Notes: generated from the letters alone by a model not told the origin. Counted from the stretch's first letter, positions 7,790-16,378 are shown. The stretch: DNA of 64,000 bases from Paractinoplanes lichenicola (GCF_016785085.1 NZ_JAENHO010000001.1:806001-870000), one strand, 5' to 3'. Numbers and translations: made by a program.

Positions 7790-8518
7790 TCAACAAATAC
7801 TTGAATCCGCTCGACGGCCGCTTGAACCCGGCTGGAGAGCGGGCTCCTCGAGGCCCGGCACGGCGAACAGGACGGGCGGCTGCGACCAGTCCCGGGGGCA
7901 CAGCACCAGGTCCACCTCCGGGCCGGCGCACGGTTCGACGGGCAGCGGTCCCAGCGTGGCCGTGAACAGCACACCCCCGGCCCGCATGGCCGCGTGCAGA
8001 TACCACATCCCGTACGGGACCTGGTGCAACACGAAGGGGCCGGGGTGCTCGAGGGTGGCCCAGCTCGACGGCCGCCCCTGCAGGATGGGGCTGTCGAAGG
8101 TGCCGATCGAGACCGGCGAGCGGGCCGCGGCCCGGGCCACGCCGCGCACCGGCCGCCCGCCCGGGTCGCCCACGGCCCGTACGGGGAAATCGCCCGCGCC
8201 CCGGCTCACCTGCCGATAACGCACGGGCGGAATACCCACCGACTCGGTGAAGCGGCTCGTGAAACTGCCCGTGCTGCTGTATCCGACCAGGCACGCGATC
8301 GCCGCCACGCCGCGGTCGGAATCGCGCAGCAATCGTTTCGCCTCGTCGATGCGAACGGCGCCCAGAAAACGCCCCGGGGTCACTCCGACGGTCTGCCGGA
8401 ATACCCGCAGCAGATGGAACTTGCTGACCAGGGCGGCGCGGGCGACATCGTCGAGGCTGAGGGTCTCCGCATAGCGCTCACGAATGGTCCGTACGGCCCG
8501 TTCCACAATCTGGTCCAT
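7790..8518 (-). CDS. AraC-family transcriptional regulator
   Basis: A 242-residue regulator with the DNA-binding domain at the N-terminus. The AraC double helix-turn-helix covers about residues 3-105: LSLDDVARAALVSKFHLLRVF, then the second helix VGYSSTGSFTSRF and the GIPPVRYRQ end. A C-terminal region of about 130 residues has no family I recognise and may sense a ligand. The ATG at 8518 has GGAAGG upstream with somewhat long spacing. It is the last gene of a minus-strand operon, 20 bases after the PIG-L deacetylase. Its stop lies 172 bases before the Trp-repeat peptide start, so it is well placed to control that cassette. The spacer is less GC-rich than the genes, as expected for a promoter. 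Confidence 0.85.
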   Translation of the reverse strand: MDQIVERAVRTIRERYAETLSLDDVARAALVSKFHLLRVFRQTVGVTPGRFLGAVRIDEAKRLLRDSDRGVAAIACLVGYSSTGSFTSRFTESVGIPPVRYRQVSRGAGDFPVRAVGDPGGRPVRGVARAAARSPVSIGTFDSPILQGRPSSWATLEHPGPFVLHQVPYGMWYLHAAMRAGGVLFTATLGPLPVEPCAGPEVDLVLCPRDWSQPPVLFAVPGLEEPALQPGSSGRRADSSIC

Positions 8519-8538
8519 ACCGATGGGGACCTTCCGGG

Positions 8539-9270
8539 TCAGATGCCGATGATCTCGAAGGGCATCGCCGGCACGTGGCCGAAGCGCTCGCCGAACCGGG
8601 TGAGCTTGGTCGTGAGATAGCCGGCCACGTCGCCCATCGGGTTGTCCGGGGGCAGCGACGCCAGATAGCCCGCGTGCGCGGCCAGCGCCTCGATCCCGGC
8701 GGCCAGCCCGTCGGTGACGTCGACGGCGTGCCCCGACTCCGGGGAACCGCCGACGGCCAGGAACCGTACGCCGGACCAGGGCTCGAGGCCCTCGTCGGCG
8801 AGCTCGGGGAAGACCCAGGGGTTGCCGGCGTCGTTGGCCGCGTCGAGCAGCGCGACGCCGACGTTGCGATGGTCGGCCGTGTTCCAGTCGCCGCTGCGCC
8901 ACCGCTCGTAGAAGTTGATGGTGACCAGGATGTCGGGGCGGTACTTGCGGATCGACCGGGCGAGGTCCCGGCGCAGCGGCAAGCCGTATTCGATGGTGCC
9001 GTCCGGGTGGTCGAGGAAGTCCACGTCGTGCACCCCGACCGCGGCCGCGGCCCGCAGTTGCTCCGCCGAGCGCATCTCGCCCGTGTCGGCCGGCTTCATG
9101 GTGGCGATCCCGGCCTCGCCCCGGCTCACCACGGCGTAGGCGACGAACTTGCCCTCCGCCGTCCACCGGGCGATCGCGCAGGCCGGGCCGTACTCCAGGT
9201 CGTCGGGGTGCGCGACGACGCAGAGCACCCGCTGCCAGTCCGCCGGCATCGGCTCGTACGGCTGGGTCAT
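8539..9270 (-). CDS. PIG-L/LmbE-family deacetylase
   Basis: A 243-residue zinc hydrolase of the PIG-L family, which removes acetyl or other acyl groups from amino sugars and related amines. The metal-binding AHPDD motif is near residue 20, with the downstream ADHRNVG motif supplying the third zinc ligand. Relatives include mycothiol MshB, Mca and antibiotic deacetylases. The start is an ATG at 9270 preceded by GGAGG and overlapping the hydrolase stop by 4 bases (ATGA). It could deprotect an N-acylated intermediate or the aminosugar of the polyketide, or deal with mycothiol conjugates. The substrate is inferred only from context. Confidence 0.8.
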   Translation of the reverse strand: MTQPYEPMPADWQRVLCVVAHPDDLEYGPACAIARWTAEGKFVAYAVVSRGEAGIATMKPADTGEMRSAEQLRAAAAVGVHDVDFLDHPDGTIEYGLPLRRDLARSIRKYRPDILVTINFYERWRSGDWNTADHRNVGVALLDAANDAGNPWVFPELADEGLEPWSGVRFLAVGGSPESGHAVDVTDGLAAGIEALAAHAGYLASLPPDNPMGDVAGYLTTKLTRFGERFGHVPAMPFEIIGI

Positions 9271-10163
9271 GACGCCTCCCCGGCGGCCTGCAGGCACTCC
9301 TCGAAGAAGGCGAACGCGCGCAGGTGATAGGTGCGGGCGGCCCGGCCGAGGCTGATGTTGTGGCCCGCGCCCGGCTGATGCTCGATCCGCAGCAGGGGCG
9401 CCTTGACCAGCCGGGCCACCAGGTCGTCGACGTCCGCCTGCTCGTGCTGCCACCACGTCTCGTGCTCGGCGAACGTCAGCCGCAGCGGGATGTCGATCCG
9501 CGGCGCCAGCTCCTCGAACATCTCGGGCCAGAGCGGCACCTCGGCGCCCTCCCGCTCGGGGACGGGGGCGACCAGCGCCTGGGCCGCGCGGAAGGTGCCC
9601 GGGGCGTACAGGCCCAGCGGCCCCCAGTTGCGCTCGAAGTCGAGGTGGCGGCGCGCTCCCTTCCGCTCCGACGGGGCGACGCCGTAGTGGTGACCGACGC
9701 CGGACGCGTCGAGGGCGAGCACACCCGGGTGGTCCGCGACGGTCGTCAGGGCGAGCTTGCCCCCGTACGAGTGGGCCAGCATCAGGAATCCCGCGCCGGT
9801 GTCGTAGCGCCGGGCGAACGCCTCGAGGGCCCCGGACACCACCACCGACTGCTCGGCCAGGGTCATGCCCCCGGGCAACTGCGCCGCCGACCAGCCGTAG
9901 CCGGGGCGGTCCAGGGCCAGCACCGTGAAGCCGAGCCGGGCCCCCAGCGTGAGCAGGGACAGGTCGGGGTGGACCTGGCCGTCGAAGTAGCCCGAGCGCA
10001 TGCCGCCACCGTGCACGGCGACGACGGTCGCCCGCGGCGGACCACCCGGCGGCTCGGCCAGCAGGCCGGACAGCGTCAGGCCACCGGTCTCGAGGAGGAG
10101 CGGGCGCACCCCGGCCGAGTGGGCCGGCAACGTCTTCTTCCGGTCTGTCCTGGCAACGCTCAT
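9267..10163 (-). CDS. Alpha/beta hydrolase
   Basis: A 298-residue alpha/beta-hydrolase. It has an oxyanion HGGG near residue 52, the nucleophile elbow AHSYGG near residue 130 and a C-terminal GAGHNIS supplying the catalytic His. There is no signal peptide, so it is cytosolic. It heads the minus-strand operon with the PIG-L deacetylase and AraC regulator. It is divergent from the adenylation-aminomutase operon, from which it is separated by about 200 bases holding a SARP-type operator. Possible roles are release of a polyketide chain, removal of a protecting group from a beta-amino acid starter (as an aminoacyl hydrolase does in some macrolactam pathways), or editing. None is shown directly. 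Confidence 0.75.
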   Translation of the reverse strand: MSVARTDRKKTLPAHSAGVRPLLLETGGLTLSGLLAEPPGGPPRATVVAVHGGGMRSGYFDGQVHPDLSLLTLGARLGFTVLALDRPGYGWSAAQLPGGMTLAEQSVVVSGALEAFARRYDTGAGFLMLAHSYGGKLALTTVADHPGVLALDASGVGHHYGVAPSERKGARRHLDFERNWGPLGLYAPGTFRAAQALVAPVPEREGAEVPLWPEMFEELAPRIDIPLRLTFAEHETWWQHEQADVDDLVARLVKAPLLRIEHQPGAGHNISLGRAARTYHLRAFAFFEECLQAAGEAS

Positions 10164-10256
10164 GGGTGGTCCTTGTCGGTCGGCAGTTCAGGCGAGCCGA
10201 CGCTAGGCCGCTCCCCTCGCGCTGCGCTGGAGCTGCCTCTCTCGGCGCCCCGACCT

Positions 10257-10316
10257 GGCAGTACACCCCGGATCAAGACCGGCTCCAGTCCCGCGCCCAA
10301 CCCCTTGTCCCACAGT
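10257..10316 (+). promoter_or_regulatory. SARP-type operator and promoter of the starter-unit operon
   Basis: After a GGCAGTACACC block (10257-10267) come TCAAGAC at 10273, TCCAGTC at 10284 and a weaker GCCCAAC at 10295, each 11 bases apart. A CACAGT hexamer at 10311, nine bases past the last 7-mer, can serve as the -10. Direct repeats at 11-base spacing in place of a -35 are the hallmark of SARP activator sites. The same arrangement, base for base in spacing, recurs at 18370-18429. Confidence 0.75.
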
Positions 10317-10360
10317 GGATCCAGCTCGCCACCATCGCCGAACGGACAAGGGAGACTTCT

Positions 10361-11947
10361 ATGGAGCCGGACAATCTCTATCGGCTGCTCATGGCGCCCG
10401 CGGCCGCCACGCCGGACCAGCCCGCGGTGGTGCAGCCGGACGAGGACGGCGTCCTGGAGGAGATCTCCTACCGCGCTCTCGACGACCGGATCCGCGAGTA
10501 CGCCACGGTTCTGGACGGCCTGGGCCTCGACGTCGGCGACCGGGTGGTGGTCGAGGCGGACACCTCGGCGGCCGCCGTGGCCATGCTCCTCGCCTGCGCG
10601 AAGCTGGGGCTGCCGTTCGTGCCGGTGAGCCCGCAGACGCCGGATTCCCGGCTGCGCACGATCCTGCAGTCGGTCGGCCCGGCCCTGCACGTACGGGCGG
10701 ACGGCCTCGCGGACCGCGAGCTGGCCGAGGTCGGCGGCCGCGGGCGCTTCGGCCGGGACGGGCTCGTCGTCGAGCTCCCGCCGGTCCGCGGGCCGCGCCG
10801 CCGGCGGGCCGTGCTCGGCACCGACACCGCGTACATCGTCTTCACCTCGGGCTCGACCGGCCGCCCCAAGGGTGTGGTGATGAGCCACCGGTCGATCGTG
10901 ACGTTCCTGCGCGCGATGCGGGCCGACGGCCTGGCCGGGCCCGGCGACCGGGTGGCGAGCACCTCTCCCCTGCAGTTCGACTTCGCGCTGTTCGGGATCG
11001 GCGTGGCCCTCAGCAGCGGCGCCGCCCTCGTGCCGGTCCGGCGCGAGCAGCTCGACTCGCCGCGGCGGATGGTCGCGTTCCTGCGCGAGGCCGAGGTCAC
11101 CCAGGTGCACGGCGTTCCCTCGCTGTGGCGGCCCGTCCTGCGGCACGACCCCGACCTGCTGAGCGGGCTGACCCGGCTGCGCTCGGTGGTCTTCGCGGGC
11201 GAGGAGTTCCCGCTCCCCGAGCTGCGCCGGCTGCAGGAGACGCTGCCCGCGGCCCGCCTCGTCAACGGCTACGGCGCGACCGAGTCGATGGCCGCCTCCT
11301 TCACCGACGTCCCGAACCCGCTGCCGGCCGGGCAGGACCGGCTCTCGATCGGTCACGCCCACACGGGCGCCGAGATGACCCTCGTCGACCAGCACGGCGC
11401 GGCGGTCACCGAGCCGGGCCAGGTCGGGGAGATCTATCTGCGCAGCCCGGCGCTGTTCACCGGCTACTGGAACGATCCCGGCGCCACGGCCGGCGTGCTG
11501 GTGCTCGACCCGATCGAGCCGCGGCACGGGCAAAAGGTGCTCCGCACGGGCGACCTGGCCCGGCTGGGCGAGCAGGGCGAGCTCTACTTCATCGGCCGGG
11601 CCGACTTCCAGGTGCAGATCCGCGGCAACCGGGTCGAGCTGGGCGAGATCGAGGGCACGCTGACCCGCCTGCCCGGCGTCACCGCGGCCGCGGTCAGCCT
11701 GGTGCCGCGGCTGGGCAACCACGTGCTGATGGCCGCCGTCGTCCTCGACGACCCGGCGGCCGGCCTCGACCAGGCCGAGGCGATCGCCTTCTGCGCCAAG
11801 GAGCTGCCCGCCTACATGGTTCCCCGCTCCGTCCACGCCCTGTCCGAGCTGCCCCTGACCGAGAACGGGAAGGTCGATCGCGCTGTCCTCAACCGGACGC
11901 TGGCCGCCCCCCGCAGTGCCCCGAAAGTCCTCGTCACCAACGCTTAG
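10361..11947 (+). CDS. Stand-alone adenylation enzyme (amino-acid activating)
   Basis: A 528-residue ANL-superfamily enzyme with all core motifs: TSGSTGRPKG (A3), FDFALFG (A4, keeping the Asp that normally grips an amino group), NGYGATES (A5), RTGDLARLGE (A7), RGNRVELGEIE (A8) and LPLTENGKVDR with the A10 Lys. There is no fused carrier or condensation domain. The ATG at 10361 follows AAGGGAG. It is the first gene of the operon under the SARP operator and is followed after 9 bases by the phenylalanine aminomutase. That makes beta-phenylalanine the likely substrate, loaded onto the ACP at 14414 as a starter or end unit. Substrate is inferred from context only. Confidence 0.85.
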   Translation: MEPDNLYRLLMAPAAATPDQPAVVQPDEDGVLEEISYRALDDRIREYATVLDGLGLDVGDRVVVEADTSAAAVAMLLACAKLGLPFVPVSPQTPDSRLRTILQSVGPALHVRADGLADRELAEVGGRGRFGRDGLVVELPPVRGPRRRRAVLGTDTAYIVFTSGSTGRPKGVVMSHRSIVTFLRAMRADGLAGPGDRVASTSPLQFDFALFGIGVALSSGAALVPVRREQLDSPRRMVAFLREAEVTQVHGVPSLWRPVLRHDPDLLSGLTRLRSVVFAGEEFPLPELRRLQETLPAARLVNGYGATESMAASFTDVPNPLPAGQDRLSIGHAHTGAEMTLVDQHGAAVTEPGQVGEIYLRSPALFTGYWNDPGATAGVLVLDPIEPRHGQKVLRTGDLARLGEQGELYFIGRADFQVQIRGNRVELGEIEGTLTRLPGVTAAAVSLVPRLGNHVLMAAVVLDDPAAGLDQAEAIAFCAKELPAYMVPRSVHALSELPLTENGKVDRAVLNRTLAAPRSAPKVLVTNA

Positions 11948-11956
11948 GAGCTACCC

Positions 11957-13510
11957 GTGAGCTACACCTTGTCCCTGGGCCGGCGGGTCCGGCTGGCCGA
12001 CGTCGCGTCGACCGCGGCCGCCTCCGCCCCCGTGGCCATCGACGACGCCGTCCGCACGCGTGTGCAGGCCTCCCGCGGCACGCTCGAGAAGTTCGTCGCC
12101 GAGGAGCGGGTCATCTACGGCGTGAACACCAGCATGGGCGGCTTCGTCAACTGGCTGGTGCCCATCCCCCAGGCCCGCCAGCTGCAGGAGAACCTGCTCA
12201 ACGCGGTGGCGACCAACGTCGGCAACCACCTCGACGACACCACCGTCCGGGCCATCATGATGTCCCGCATCGTGTCGCTGTCCCGCGGCAACTCGGCCAT
12301 CTCGATCGGCAACCTGGACAAGCTGATCGCGATCCACAACTCCGGGGTCATCCCGTGCGTGCCCGAGAAGGGCTCCCTGGGCACCAGCGGCGACCTCGGC
12401 CCGCTGGCCGCGATCGCGCTGGTCTGCATCGGCCAGGGCAAGGCCCGGCTCGGCGGTGAGGTGCTGCCGGGCGCCGAGGCGCTGCGCCGGGTCGGCATCG
12501 AGCCGATGGAGCTCAGCTTCAAGGAGGGCCTGGCCCTGATCAACGGCACGTCGGGCATGGTCGGCCTGGGCAGCCTCAACATCGGGCGGGCCCGGCGGCT
12601 GCTGCGGACGTACCTGCTGGTCTCGGCCCTGTCGGTGGAGGGCCTGGCCGGCAAGACCAAGCCGTTCGACCCGCGGGTGCACAAGCTCAAGCCGCACAAG
12701 GGGCAGCAGGAGGTCGCCCAGTTCCTGTGGGACACGCTGGCCGACTCCACGCTGGCGGTCGAGGAGCTCGACGTCGAGCACCTGCTCTCGGGCGAGATGG
12801 GCGACACCGCGAAGGCGGGCTCGCAGTCCATCGAGGACGCCTACTCGATCCGGTGCACCCCGCAGATCCTCGGCCCGGTCGTGGACAGCCTGGCCTCGAT
12901 CGAGCAGACCGTCGAGGACGAGCTCAACTCGTCCAACGACAACCCGCTGATCGACCCGGACGAGGCCGAGGTGTTCCACAACGGGCACTTCCACGGGCAG
13001 TACGTGGCGATGGCGATGGACCACCTGGCCATCGCGCTGACCACGCTGATGAACCTGGCCAACCGCCGGATCGACCGCTACCTCGACGAGAACAACAGCA
13101 ACGGGCTGCCGCCGTTCCTGTGCCGCGAGAACCCGGGCCTGCGCCTGGGCCTGATGGGCGGCCAGTTCATGACCGCCTCGCTCACCGCCGAGACCCGGGC
13201 CAAGTCGATGCCCATCTCGATCCAGTCGCTGACCTCGACCGGGGACTTCCAGGACATCGTCTCGTTCGGCTTCGTCTCGGCCCGGCGCGCGGCCGAGGTG
13301 CTGGACAACGTGGCCCACGTGGTCGCGTTCGAGCTGCTCTGCGCCTGCCAGGCCGTCGACATCCGCGGCACGGAGGGCCTGTCACCCGCGACCCGCCGGC
13401 TCTACGAGCAGGTCCGTGAGGTCGTCCCCTACCTCGACCACGACGTCACGATCACCGACTACGTGGAAGAGCTCGCGCGGCGCCTGCTCGCCGAGCCGGG
13501 CCTGGGCTGA
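11957..13510 (+). CDS. MIO-dependent phenylalanine 2,3-aminomutase, AdmH-like
   Basis: A 517-residue member of the ammonia-lyase/aminomutase family. The MIO cofactor triad is Thr143-Ser144-Gly145 rather than the usual Ala-Ser-Gly; Thr-Ser-Gly is a feature of the andrimid enzyme AdmH and its Pantoea relative. Long blocks match AdmH as I remember it, including VIYGVNTSMGGFVN with the catalytic Tyr54, SLGTSGDLGPL, ELNSSNDNPLIDP and FHNGHFHGQYV. Known AdmH converts L-phenylalanine to (S)-beta-phenylalanine. It lies between the adenylation enzyme and the dehydratases, and chorismate mutase and DAHP synthase follow in the same operon, consistent with increased phenylalanine supply. A lyase giving cinnamate is less likely given the AdmH-like residues. 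Confidence 0.9.
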   Translation: MSYTLSLGRRVRLADVASTAAASAPVAIDDAVRTRVQASRGTLEKFVAEERVIYGVNTSMGGFVNWLVPIPQARQLQENLLNAVATNVGNHLDDTTVRAIMMSRIVSLSRGNSAISIGNLDKLIAIHNSGVIPCVPEKGSLGTSGDLGPLAAIALVCIGQGKARLGGEVLPGAEALRRVGIEPMELSFKEGLALINGTSGMVGLGSLNIGRARRLLRTYLLVSALSVEGLAGKTKPFDPRVHKLKPHKGQQEVAQFLWDTLADSTLAVEELDVEHLLSGEMGDTAKAGSQSIEDAYSIRCTPQILGPVVDSLASIEQTVEDELNSSNDNPLIDPDEAEVFHNGHFHGQYVAMAMDHLAIALTTLMNLANRRIDRYLDENNSNGLPPFLCRENPGLRLGLMGGQFMTASLTAETRAKSMPISIQSLTSTGDFQDIVSFGFVSARRAAEVLDNVAHVVAFELLCACQAVDIRGTEGLSPATRRLYEQVREVVPYLDHDVTITDYVEELARRLLAEPGLG

Positions 13511-13518
13511 GGATCGCC

Positions 13519-13926
13519 ATGCCTGCCTCTTCCCGGACGGCGACGGTGTTCGACGCGCTCGGCCACCCGCCGCGAACCGAGCCGTCCGCCGAGGGCACCC
13601 GGGTCACGCTGCGACTGCCCGTGACCCGGGCGATCCCCCAGCTCGCCGGTCACTACCCGGGCTTTCCCATCCTGCCCGGGGTGCTGCTGATCGACAGCGT
13701 GCGGCAGGCGGCCGGCTTCGCCTGCGGCGCCGAGCTGCGGCTGTGCGGCATCGACCGCGCCCGGTTCGCCCTGCCGCTGCTGCCGGGCGACGAGCTGGAA
13801 CTGTCCCTGGTGGTGACGCCCGCGGCGGACGGGCGGGTCGCCGTGCGGGCGCGGGGCACGCGGAGCGACGGTCAGACGGCGGCGGAGCTGTCCGCCACGC
13901 TCGAACCGGTGGTGGCCGATGCTTGA
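13519..13926 (+). CDS. FabZ-like hotdog dehydratase, His-bearing partner
   Basis: A 135-residue hotdog-fold protein of the 3-hydroxyacyl-ACP dehydratase type. The FabZ signature appears as HYPGFPILPGVLLID, with catalytic His45 present and Asp59 where FabZ has Glu. It overlaps the next hotdog gene by 8 bases, so the two are probably made together and may assemble as a heterodimer. Such pairs occur in type II systems that build conjugated polyenes. It acts on ACP-bound 3-hydroxyacyl chains in the cytosol. Its presence, with the absence of aromatase/cyclase genes, argues for a reduced polyene chain rather than an aromatic polyketide. Confidence 0.75.
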   Translation: MPASSRTATVFDALGHPPRTEPSAEGTRVTLRLPVTRAIPQLAGHYPGFPILPGVLLIDSVRQAAGFACGAELRLCGIDRARFALPLLPGDELELSLVVTPAADGRVAVRARGTRSDGQTAAELSATLEPVVADA

Positions 13927-14410
13927 CCACAGCCAGGTGCGGGCGCGGCTCCGCCAGCGGCCCCCGATGCTCCTGCTCGACACGGTCCGCGAGTTCACGC
14001 CGCCCGCCTCGCTGGTGGCCACCAAGGCGATCACCGGCGGCGAGGACTGCTATCGGGGCGTGGCCGACGGGGCCGGCATCGACGGCTTCGCGTACCCGGC
14101 GGCGCTGCTGCTCGAGTCGTTCGGCCAGGCCGCCTCGCTGCTCTGGTCGCTCGCCGAGCTCGGGCCGCCGGAGGAGGTGCCGCTGATGGTCGGCCTGCGC
14201 GACCTCGCCTTCGCCACGCCGGCCCGGCCCGGCGACCTCCTGGAGCACCACGTGCGGCTGCGCCACCACTCCGGCGCGCTCGCCGAGTTCACCGGCGAGA
14301 CGCGGGCCGCCGGCCGGATCGTGCTCACCGCGCGCTCGGTGCTGGTCGTCTCCCGCCCGGCCGCGAGCCTGCTTCCCACCACGCCAGAACCCGTCGCAAT
14401 CGAAGGATGA
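13919..14410 (+). CDS. Hotdog dehydratase-like partner lacking the catalytic His
   Basis: A 163-residue hotdog protein. The central helix FAYPAALLLESFGQA aligns with the FabZ motif of the preceding gene. Glu66 fills the acidic catalytic position, but no His is found where FabZ carries one. The N-terminal RQRPPMLLLD pattern is also FabA/FabZ-like. Together with the preceding gene, which has His but Asp in place of Glu, this suggests a heterodimer in which one or both subunits contribute to the active site. It starts at an ATG inside the preceding gene and ends four bases before the ACP start. A non-catalytic structural role is the alternative. Confidence 0.7.
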   Translation: MLDHSQVRARLRQRPPMLLLDTVREFTPPASLVATKAITGGEDCYRGVADGAGIDGFAYPAALLLESFGQAASLLWSLAELGPPEEVPLMVGLRDLAFATPARPGDLLEHHVRLRHHSGALAEFTGETRAAGRIVLTARSVLVVSRPAASLLPTTPEPVAIEG

Positions 14411-14413
14411 CTG

Positions 14414-14659
14414 ATGACCGACATCGACAACTCGACCTCGACGATCCGCGCGATCGTCGCCGACGTCCTGGAGCTGAACCCGGACGAGATCGACGACGCC
14501 GAGGACTTCGTCGACCAGTACCAGGCCGACTCGCTCAACCTGATCGAGATCGTCGCGCAGCTGGAGAAGCAGTACCAGGTGATCCTCCCCCAGCGCGAGC
14601 TGCTGCAGGCACACACCGTCGCCGCCCTGCGCGACGTCGTCCGCCGGCACACGGCCTGA
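14414..14659 (+). CDS. Acyl carrier protein (ACP1)
   Basis: An 81-residue acyl or peptidyl carrier protein. The phosphopantetheine attachment site is Ser40 in ADSLNLIEI. The four-helix pattern and acidic helix II are typical. AAGG sits upstream of the ATG at 14414. It lies in the starter-unit operon next to the dehydratases and downstream of the adenylation enzyme. Inference: it carries the activated beta-phenylalanyl unit or an early intermediate, while the larger ACP at 21241 serves chain extension. The AcpS-type enzyme at 21626 would convert it to the holo form. Confidence 0.9.
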   Translation: MTDIDNSTSTIRAIVADVLELNPDEIDDAEDFVDQYQADSLNLIEIVAQLEKQYQVILPQRELLQAHTVAALRDVVRRHTA

Positions 14660-14692
14660 CCGCCGGCCCCTCCGGGCACACAGGAGCCAGTA

Positions 14693-15112
14693 ATGACTGT
14701 TCCGACCAGCCGGGCGCCGGCCGCGCCCGGCCCCCTGGCCGTGCGCGCCGTGCGCGGCGCCACCCAGGTCGCCTCCGACGACCCCGCCCTCATCGAGCAG
14801 GCCACCGGCGAGCTCCTCGGTGAGATCATGCAGCGCAACGAGCTGAGCGAGGCGGACCTGATCAGCATCGTGTTCACCGCCACCGACGACCTGCGCTCGA
14901 CCTTCCCGGCGGCCGCGGCCCGCAAGCTCGGCCTGACCGACGTGCCGCTGCTGTGCACCGCCGAGATCGCGGTCCCGGGCTCGCTGAATCGTGTCATCCG
15001 GATCCTGGCGCACGTGCACAGCACCCAGCCCCGCGACGCCGTGCACCACGTCTATCTGGGCGCCGCGGCGGCGCTGCGCCCCGACCTGAGCGCGCCGGCG
15101 CCCGCAAACTGA
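14693..15112 (+). CDS. Chorismate mutase, AroH type
   Basis: A 139-residue protein of the monofunctional AroH fold, which rearranges chorismate to prephenate on the way to phenylalanine and tyrosine. Visible features are the N-terminal VRAVRGATQV start, with the active-site Arg, the ADLISIVFTATDDL block and the later VPLLCTAEIAVPGSL. About 14 residues extend beyond the usual N-terminus. AGGAG precedes the ATG at 14693. With the DAHP synthase immediately downstream, it directs shikimate flux to phenylalanine, the presumed substrate of the aminomutase in this operon. Confidence 0.9.
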   Translation: MTVPTSRAPAAPGPLAVRAVRGATQVASDDPALIEQATGELLGEIMQRNELSEADLISIVFTATDDLRSTFPAAAARKLGLTDVPLLCTAEIAVPGSLNRVIRILAHVHSTQPRDAVHHVYLGAAAALRPDLSAPAPAN

Positions 15113-15139
15113 CTCCCCTCTGTCGCAAGGAGCGTGACG

Positions 15140-16369
15140 ATGTCCGCGATGTCCCTCGCCTCACCCGTTCGTGAGCACGATCCCCAGCCGGTGGCGACCG
15201 CCATCGGCGAGGAGGACCTGCTCGTCGCGGCGGAGCAGCAACCCGTGTGGGCCGACCCGGAACGCGCGGCCGACGTGCGGGCCGAACTGGCCGCCCGGTC
15301 CGGCCTGGCCGGCTGGGAGGAGGTGCAGCGGCTGCGCACGCTGATGGCCGAGGCGGCCGCCGGCACCTACCAGATCATTCAGGCCGGGGACTGCGCGGAG
15401 GATCCCGACGAGTGCGGGCCGCGCGCGGTCGACCGCAAGATCGACCTGCTCAACGCGCTGGCCGGCGTCATGAAGATCAACACCGGCCGGCCGGTCATCC
15501 GGATCGGCCGGATCGCCGGGCAGTTCGCCAAGCCGCGCAGCTCGCCGATCGAGGTCGTCGACGGGCGCGAGCTGCCGGCCTACCGCGGTCCCATGGTCAA
15601 CGGGCCCGCCGCCACGCTCGAGGCGCGCCGGGCCGACCCCGACCGCATGCTCACCTGCTACGCGGCCGCGGAACGGGCGGCCACGCTGCTGCGGCGTGGC
15701 AGCGGCGCCCTGGTGCCGCCGATCGGGGCCCCGGTGTGGACCAGCCACGAGGCGCTGGTGCTGGACTACGAGCAGCCACTGCTGCGCCGCACGGGGGACG
15801 GCCGCACCTTCCTGGCCTCCACCCACCTGCCCTGGATCGGCGAGCGCACCCGGCACGTCAAGGGCTCGCACGTCCGGATGCTGGCCGAGGTGGCCAACCC
15901 GATCGCCTGCAAGGCCGGGCCCACCATGACCCCCGCGGAGCTGGTCGAGCTGTGCGCCCGGCTCGACCCGGACCGCGAGCCGGGCCGCCTCACGCTGATC
16001 GCCCGGATGGGGGTCACCCACGTCGCCGCGAAGCTGCCGGCCCTGGTCGCCGCCGTACGGGAGGCCGGGCACCCGGTGTCCTGGCTGTGCGACCCGATGC
16101 ACGGCAACACGATCAAGACACCCAGCGGGCTCAAGACCCGCTCGGTGCGGAGCGTCATCGAGGAGGTCGAGGCCTTCCAGCAGGCGGTCGCCGAGGGCGG
16201 GGGGATCGCGTCCGGCCTGCACCTGGAGACCACGCCGGACGACGTCACCGAGTGCGCCTGGAGCCAGGGGCAGATGTCCGACGTCGGCCGGCGTTACACC
16301 ACGCTGTGCGACCCGCGGCTCAACCCGCAGCAGGCCATCGCCGTCGCGGGAGCCTGGACCACCGCTTGA
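15140..16369 (+). CDS. DAHP synthase, class II
   Basis: A 409-residue class II (plant-type) 3-deoxy-D-arabino-heptulosonate-7-phosphate synthase, the first enzyme of the shikimate pathway. Conserved blocks include IQAGDCAED with the metal-binding Cys, PVIRIGRIAGQFAKPRSSP, YRGPMVNGP, WIGERTR, KAGPTMTP and CDPMHGNT. It is somewhat shorter than housekeeping class II enzymes; antibiotic-cluster copies are often short and less feedback-sensitive, but sensitivity cannot be read here. The ATG at 15140 is seven bases after AAGGAG, better than the in-frame GTG at 15134. It ends the starter operon, just before a strong terminator hairpin. Confidence 0.95.
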   Translation: MSAMSLASPVREHDPQPVATAIGEEDLLVAAEQQPVWADPERAADVRAELAARSGLAGWEEVQRLRTLMAEAAAGTYQIIQAGDCAEDPDECGPRAVDRKIDLLNALAGVMKINTGRPVIRIGRIAGQFAKPRSSPIEVVDGRELPAYRGPMVNGPAATLEARRADPDRMLTCYAAAERAATLLRRGSGALVPPIGAPVWTSHEALVLDYEQPLLRRTGDGRTFLASTHLPWIGERTRHVKGSHVRMLAEVANPIACKAGPTMTPAELVELCARLDPDREPGRLTLIARMGVTHVAAKLPALVAAVREAGHPVSWLCDPMHGNTIKTPSGLKTRSVRSVIEEVEAFQQAVAEGGGIASGLHLETTPDDVTECAWSQGQMSDVGRRYTTLCDPRLNPQQAIAVAGAWTTA

Positions 16370-16378
16370 CCGACGCTC

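Noticed and set aside
7280-7804. Other open frames across the Trp-repeat region, including a Gly-Pro-rich minus frame and a Ser/His-rich plus frame
   Set aside because: They also look repetitive because the DNA repeats, but only the VWDR frame has a ribosome-binding site just before its ATG and near-uniform G/C third positions.
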